Below are positions 61,933 to 64,000 of a DNA stretch of 64,000 nucleotides, piece after piece. The stretch is taken from positions 434,001-498,000 of the forward strand of contig CP119311.1 in assembly GCA_029202545.1 (NCBI GenBank). Reading direction: 5' to 3'. Position numbers and translations under genes: made by a program. The stretch is from Candidatus Pseudobacter hemicellulosilyticus (GTDB taxonomy: Bacteria > Bacteroidota > Bacteroidia > Chitinophagales > Chitinophagaceae). The notes beneath the pieces are model-generated. The model ran no database searches, was not told where the DNA came from, and worked only from the letters and a program-made list of their open reading frames with translations. How positions within the stretch are numbered: position 1 is the stretch's first letter; each line of letters begins with the position of its first letter.

Positions 61933-63123
61933 TTAGGAAGGGGTATTGCTGCCCGATTCCCGGGGCACTACCGCTTCACGGGTAAAATACATGGTGTTGG
62001 CCGTGGCCGGTTTGGGCTTGGGCGCCGGGCTGTCTTCCCGCAAGGTAAAGATCCAGGTAGCACCCAGCCGGCGGGCAATATTGAACCCGATCATCGGCAG
62101 GATAATACCCAGGGGGTAAATGATACAGATCAGCAGGGGGATATTGGTAATGCCCATGATATTCACCAGCAGGATCCGCATACCGGCAGTGACCAGCATA
62201 TGCGAGAGGTAAATATAAATGGCATGGTATCCCACCACCCGCAGCCAGCGCATGCTATTGAAGCGCTGCAGCAGGAAGGCCAGGTGGATCATGAAAGCGG
62301 CGCCGATCACTGCTGAGACCAGGAAAACCTCCTGGCGGTAATACTGTACATAAAAATCAGATTCTTCCGGATGCGCCAGGTTCAGGCTGGTGCAGTACAG
62401 CTCTATGGCCACAAATACAGGCACCAGGATAGCGGAAGTGCGGAAGGACGATAACCATTCATGGTTCTTTTCATCCAGCACCACTTTATGCAGGGCGTCG
62501 CCAATGCAGAAGAAGATATAATAGAAAGTAACGCCGCTCAGGAAACCGATATAGATATGGTTGCGTTCACAGTAGCTGGAGATCACATAGAACACCAGGG
62601 CCAGGCCCAGCTGGTGCTGTATCTTGAATTTGGCGTAATAATGCAGCAGGGCGTAAATGGTACTTACAAAAAAGAGTGCGTTCAGGTACCAGAACTGTTC
62701 CAGCTTGCGCGGGTCCAGGATGAGGTTGAGATAATCCAGCGGCGTCCGCTGTGCATTCACACCGGCGCCGGCAAACAGCATCTGCAGGGTGATCTGGATG
62801 CCGCCCCATATCATCAGCGGGTACAGCACGGTACGGAAGCGGCCGTTCATAAAGCCCCCTACCCCTTTGCGGGCAATGCTGGAGGCAAAGAAGGCGCCGG
62901 CAATCATGAAGAACACCGGCATCCGGAAGCCCATGGTAAACACATCGATCATGCGAATACCGTTATAACTGTAGGAGCCGATCCCTACATTGCCCAATCC
63001 TTCAAAAGTATGCCGGTACACCGGCATCAGGATACAGATCCCTTTGGCATAATCCATCCAGGGATTACGCGAACGGCCAAGGATCTGGTTTGAGTTGAAT
63101 AATGCGTTAAACACTCCACACAA
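61933..63123 (-). CDS. Membrane acyltransferase (second copy)
   Basis: 396 residues with about 10 membrane helices. Signature NPWMDYAKGICILMPVYRH with the His of the acyltransferase_3 family, and FRMPVFFMIAGAFFASS. The start at 63123 is TTG; GTG 63114 is equally possible. It is distinct in sequence from the copy at 58354. The two may add different acyl groups or act on different sugars. It follows the BY-kinase-like gene by 18 bp. Confidence 0.9.
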   Translation of the reverse strand: MCGVFNALFNSNQILGRSRNPWMDYAKGICILMPVYRHTFEGLGNVGIGSYSYNGIRMIDVFTMGFRMPVFFMIAGAFFASSIARKGVGGFMNGRFRTVLYPLMIWGGIQITLQMLFAGAGVNAQRTPLDYLNLILDPRKLEQFWYLNALFFVSTIYALLHYYAKFKIQHQLGLALVFYVISSYCERNHIYIGFLSGVTFYYIFFCIGDALHKVVLDEKNHEWLSSFRTSAILVPVFVAIELYCTSLNLAHPEESDFYVQYYRQEVFLVSAVIGAAFMIHLAFLLQRFNSMRWLRVVGYHAIYIYLSHMLVTAGMRILLVNIMGITNIPLLICIIYPLGIILPMIGFNIARRLGATWIFTLREDSPAPKPKPATANTMYFTREAVVPRESGSNTPS

Positions 63124-63141
63124 GGTTTAATTGTTAGGGAA

Positions 63142-64000
63142 TTACAGTTCGATATTGTCGGGTTCCACATTGTTGAGCACAGTGCCTACAAATTTGCCCC
63201 CTGTACTTTTCAGGTAGGCAATGGAATCCTTATCGGTTTGTTTTAATACGGATTTAGCTGAGAAAACGGTAATGATACCATCCACGAACTTTGAGATCTC
63301 CCTGGCATCTGCATGGTCATTCAGCGAAGCTGCTTCGATGAACACAAAATCATAGTTCTCGGCAATCTTCGGCAGGTTTTCCAGCAGGTTGTTCTTGGGC
63401 AGCACTTCTTCCGGCGTATAGTTTCCTTCGGCACAGCCCACCAGGTCCGTATTCCGGATACTGGTCATGCTGGTAATACCCCAGAACTTATCCACCACAT
63501 TGCCCTGCCCGTTCACACTGAACTGTTCCAGGGTAGGCTTGGCATTAAACTGGCGGGTAAGGGTGTTATTGGAGAAATTGACGTCAATCAGCAGTACTTT
63601 TTTCTTGGTCATGCTGAGGCTGTTGGCCAGCGCTTCAATCACGGTGGTCTTGCCCTCGCCAGCTTTGGTGCTGGCCACCAGGAATATCTTTTTACCGCTG
63701 CTCTCTATCTCATAGCGCAGCTTGCGCAGGTTCTCTACAAAAACATTATCACTGTGATTGCGCACAGTTTCACTGCCGGGCTGAACATGTTCATTGAGGG
63801 GCCTGGCCTTCAGGTCTATCTTATTCAGTGAGCTAAGCAGTTTCAGTTTGGTGCCGCGCTGGAAAATGGATGGCGTTTTGAATGAAGTATCCATGAATTC
63901 CAGCCCTACAATAATGAAGGAGCTCATGAACAGCATCAGGATGCCGCTCATGGCCAGGATCATGGTGCGCTTGGCAGGCTCAGGCTTGTAGGCCGGCTGG
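63142..64000 (-). CDS. Wzz/BY-kinase-like polysaccharide co-polymerase, C-terminal part (5' end outside window)
   Basis: The frame stays open to the window edge; upstream of the first Met it reads QPAYKPEPAKRT, the proline-rich segment before the second membrane helix (ILAMSGILMLFMSSFIIVGL). The cytoplasmic P-loop domain follows, with Walker A STKAGEGKTTV. Walker A' reads LLIDVNFSN instead of the usual IDxD, and the Walker B region reads FVFIEAAS with Glu in place of Asp. The C-terminus (VLNNVEPDNIEL) has no tyrosine cluster. Such proteins set polymer length and export in Wzy-type pathways. Kinase activity here is doubtful. Confidence 0.85.
   Translation of the reverse strand, partial: QPAYKPEPAKRTMILAMSGILMLFMSSFIIVGLEFMDTSFKTPSIFQRGTKLKLLSSLNKIDLKARPLNEHVQPGSETVRNHSDNVFVENLRKLRYEIESSGKKIFLVASTKAGEGKTTVIEALANSLSMTKKKVLLIDVNFSNNTLTRQFNAKPTLEQFSVNGQGNVVDKFWGITSMTSIRNTDLVGCAEGNYTPEEVLPKNNLLENLPKIAENYDFVFIEAASLNDHADAREISKFVDGIITVFSAKSVLKQTDKDSIAYLKSTGGKFVGTVLNNVEPDNIEL

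Overview
The window is a piece of a Bacteroidota chromosome, most likely family Chitinophagaceae. The reasons are roughly 50% GC with no Shine-Dalgarno sites at most starts, promoters of the TTG-N19/20-TAnnTTTG type, a FecI/FecR-controlled TonB receptor with an STN domain, DUF4836 and DUF4397 lipoproteins, a short RpoD without region 1.1, and a short NuoG. No genus can be named from the sequence alone. No rRNA, tRNA, CRISPR array, prophage or transposase gene was seen.

Layout. Positions 1-1142 hold the end of a zinc metalloprotease. A lone MacB/FtsX-type permease (1292-2569, minus) lies beside a complete 14-gene complex I operon, nuoA to nuoN, all on the minus strand (16179 down to 2677). nuoM is broken there by one extra base in a run of five C. 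Next come a TPR protein, a PstS-like lipoprotein and a small membrane protein (minus), then a low-molecular-weight tyrosine phosphatase and hisS (plus). From 30432 down to 21698 is an ECF sigma factor, FecR, TonB receptor and three-lipoprotein locus with no SusD. At 30628-34169 a DUF4836 lipoprotein is followed by a divergent ABC ATPase and its FtsX-like permease.

The least explained stretch is 34170-34925. It holds a run of stem-loops ending in a rho-independent terminator, followed directly by about 107-bp tandem repeats whose hairpins are kept while their sequence changes. Beyond it are a thiolase (minus), the rRNA-modification trio rlmN, rluB-like and rluA-like (plus), an AT-rich island with a 24-bp perfect hairpin and an AbiEi antitoxin without its toxin, a peroxiredoxin, DNA polymerase IV, an oxidoreductase coupled to a Crp/Fnr regulator, and a DinB-fold protein.

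Positions 45578-49152 (minus) are housekeeping genes: rpoD, ffh, rpsP, rimM. Then follow a START-like protein, an unknown protein, an LptF/LptG permease, a sodium:solute symporter, a LOG-family protein, an outer-membrane barrel and a GlcD-type FAD oxidase. From 56681 to the right edge is a tightly packed minus-strand exopolysaccharide operon: Wzz/BY-kinase-like protein (cut by the window end), acyltransferase, a 40-residue membrane protein too short for usual gene calling, O-antigen polymerase, a half-length TolC-like protein, a second acyltransferase and a polytopic membrane protein.

How the genes work together: the nuo operon is the respiratory NADH dehydrogenase. The FecIR locus is a self-regulated outer-membrane uptake system. 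The final operon should polymerise, acylate and export a surface polysaccharide. Functions are from reading motifs by eye; no database search was run.
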